Source: Metaphire vulgaris
Lineage: Eukaryota > Annelida > Clitellata > Crassiclitellata > Megascolecidae
Assembly: GCA_018105865.1 (NCBI GenBank)
Contig: CM030848.1
Span: 2,383,001-2,447,000 of the forward strand
Direction of reading: 5' to 3'
DNA: 64,000 bases
This document shows, piece by piece, positions 63,456 to 64,000 of this stretch (the stretch's first letter is position 1; every line of letters begins with the position of its first letter). The translations under genes and the position numbers were made by a program. Under the pieces are notes generated by a model. It was not told the origin of the DNA. It did not search any database and saw nothing but the letters and a program-made list of their open reading frames with translations.

Positions 63456-63839
63456 ACTGTCGACTTATTCTGTCTATCTCAACATCAAAGCTTATTTTCT
63501 AAGACGCCTCCACTTTCGGTCATGCTTGTGTGTTTTTTCAACTAAACTAATGAAGGCCAACTGTACAGTAGGCATATCTATTAAAGGATTTACAAGGCTC
63601 TATTGTTTCTTGCAATGAACCGAACCTAACTACCTCTTTTCAAAACTCTCGCCAAAACAGAAACCACTCGGCTGGGTCCTCGTCTGAAAAGCTCTTTCGT
63701 TCTCCCATACCACGAACCGTTTCTAGCACCCGTGTTTCGTCAGTGACCACACCCAGCCTCTGGGACTCGTTAACCCTATCTGCGCACCCTGCAGATTCTC
63801 TACTTAGTTTAAGGTCCAGAGTCAATCTGAATTTTCCTT

Positions 63840-63842
63840 CAG

Positions 63843-63899
<57 letters not shown>

Positions 63900-63990
63900 T
63901 AGACAATTTTATATAGCGCCGTACGCATGGCGTCTACCAAAGTCAAGGGCGCTGTACAGTTTTAATATTCATAAGAAGTCGCAAATAGAT
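63840..63990 (-). mobile_element. LINE 3' UTR with (TAA)n tail
   Basis: TTA tract 63845-63898, then TATAGCGCCGTACGCATGG and AGGGCGCTGTACAG, the inverse of the 3' UTR seen at 46230-46270. Cut by the window end. Confidence 0.7.
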
Positions 63991-64000
63991 GTGTCTTCAA

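Larger units (their letters stand above)
59340..63690. repeat. Segmental duplication block B2 (partner 23460-27710)
   Basis: Same order of conserved stretches as block A2 around the first exon, 34.3 kb apart. Insertions special to this copy: Helitron 60600-61920 with a SINE, and a LINE at about 62030-62300. Confidence 0.85.

Overview
This is an intron-rich, AT-rich, transposon-laden metazoan nuclear region. Calcium-binding EGF exons with uniform phase-1 introns, a two-exon SRCR domain, tRNA-derived SINEs, CR1/RTE-like LINEs, Helitrons and hAT elements suggest an invertebrate deuterostome (ascidian, cephalochordate or echinoderm). The sequence alone does not name the species.

The host content is two paralogous minus-strand genes in tandem. 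Gene A runs from 25431 leftward off the window edge: signal-peptide exon, two-exon SRCR domain, then at least twelve EGF exons. Gene B runs from 59752 to 36922: near-identical signal-peptide exon, eight intact EGF exons, a single transmembrane exon and two short cytoplasmic exons. The last exon ends in a tail with an ITAM-like pair, YETL-x10-YTQL, whose second half also fits an ITIM. All exon junctions of both models keep frame. Conserved flanks, introns and shared old insertions (4.5-8.7 kb against 42.6-47.3 kb; 23.5-27.7 kb against 59.3-63.7 kb) show that the two genes arose by a tandem duplication with an offset of about 34-38 kb. Later changes include transposons present in one copy only, a deletion that cut one EGF exon in half, decayed EGF exons, and absence of any visible SRCR exon in B.

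Layout. 1-11.2 kb: gene A EGF exons, a Helitron (1423-3850), a MITE and a hAT MITE. 11.2-20.7 kb: a very large intron with a 1.5-kb foldback element, a second Helitron, two broken transposon genes and a repeat field. 20.7-25.4 kb: EGF, SRCR and signal-peptide exons with a 5'-inverted LINE. 25.4-36.9 kb: spacer with LINEs, two head-to-tail Helitron-like elements and a hAT fossil with perfect 8-bp target duplications. 36.9-47.3 kb: gene B 3' end and EGF exons. 47.3-59.3 kb: LINE remains and a young LTR retrotransposon (51055-57776). 59.3-64 kb: gene B first exon, conserved upstream DNA, a third Helitron copy and LINE ends.

The two most notable items are the paralogous SRCR/EGF receptor-like genes with an ITAM-like tail, and the LTR element. 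Its two LTRs look identical over about 500 bp outside microsatellites, and its only ORF (798 codons) joins a Ty3/Gypsy-type Gag capsid region to a roughly 500-residue coiled coil, with no protease, reverse transcriptase or integrase.
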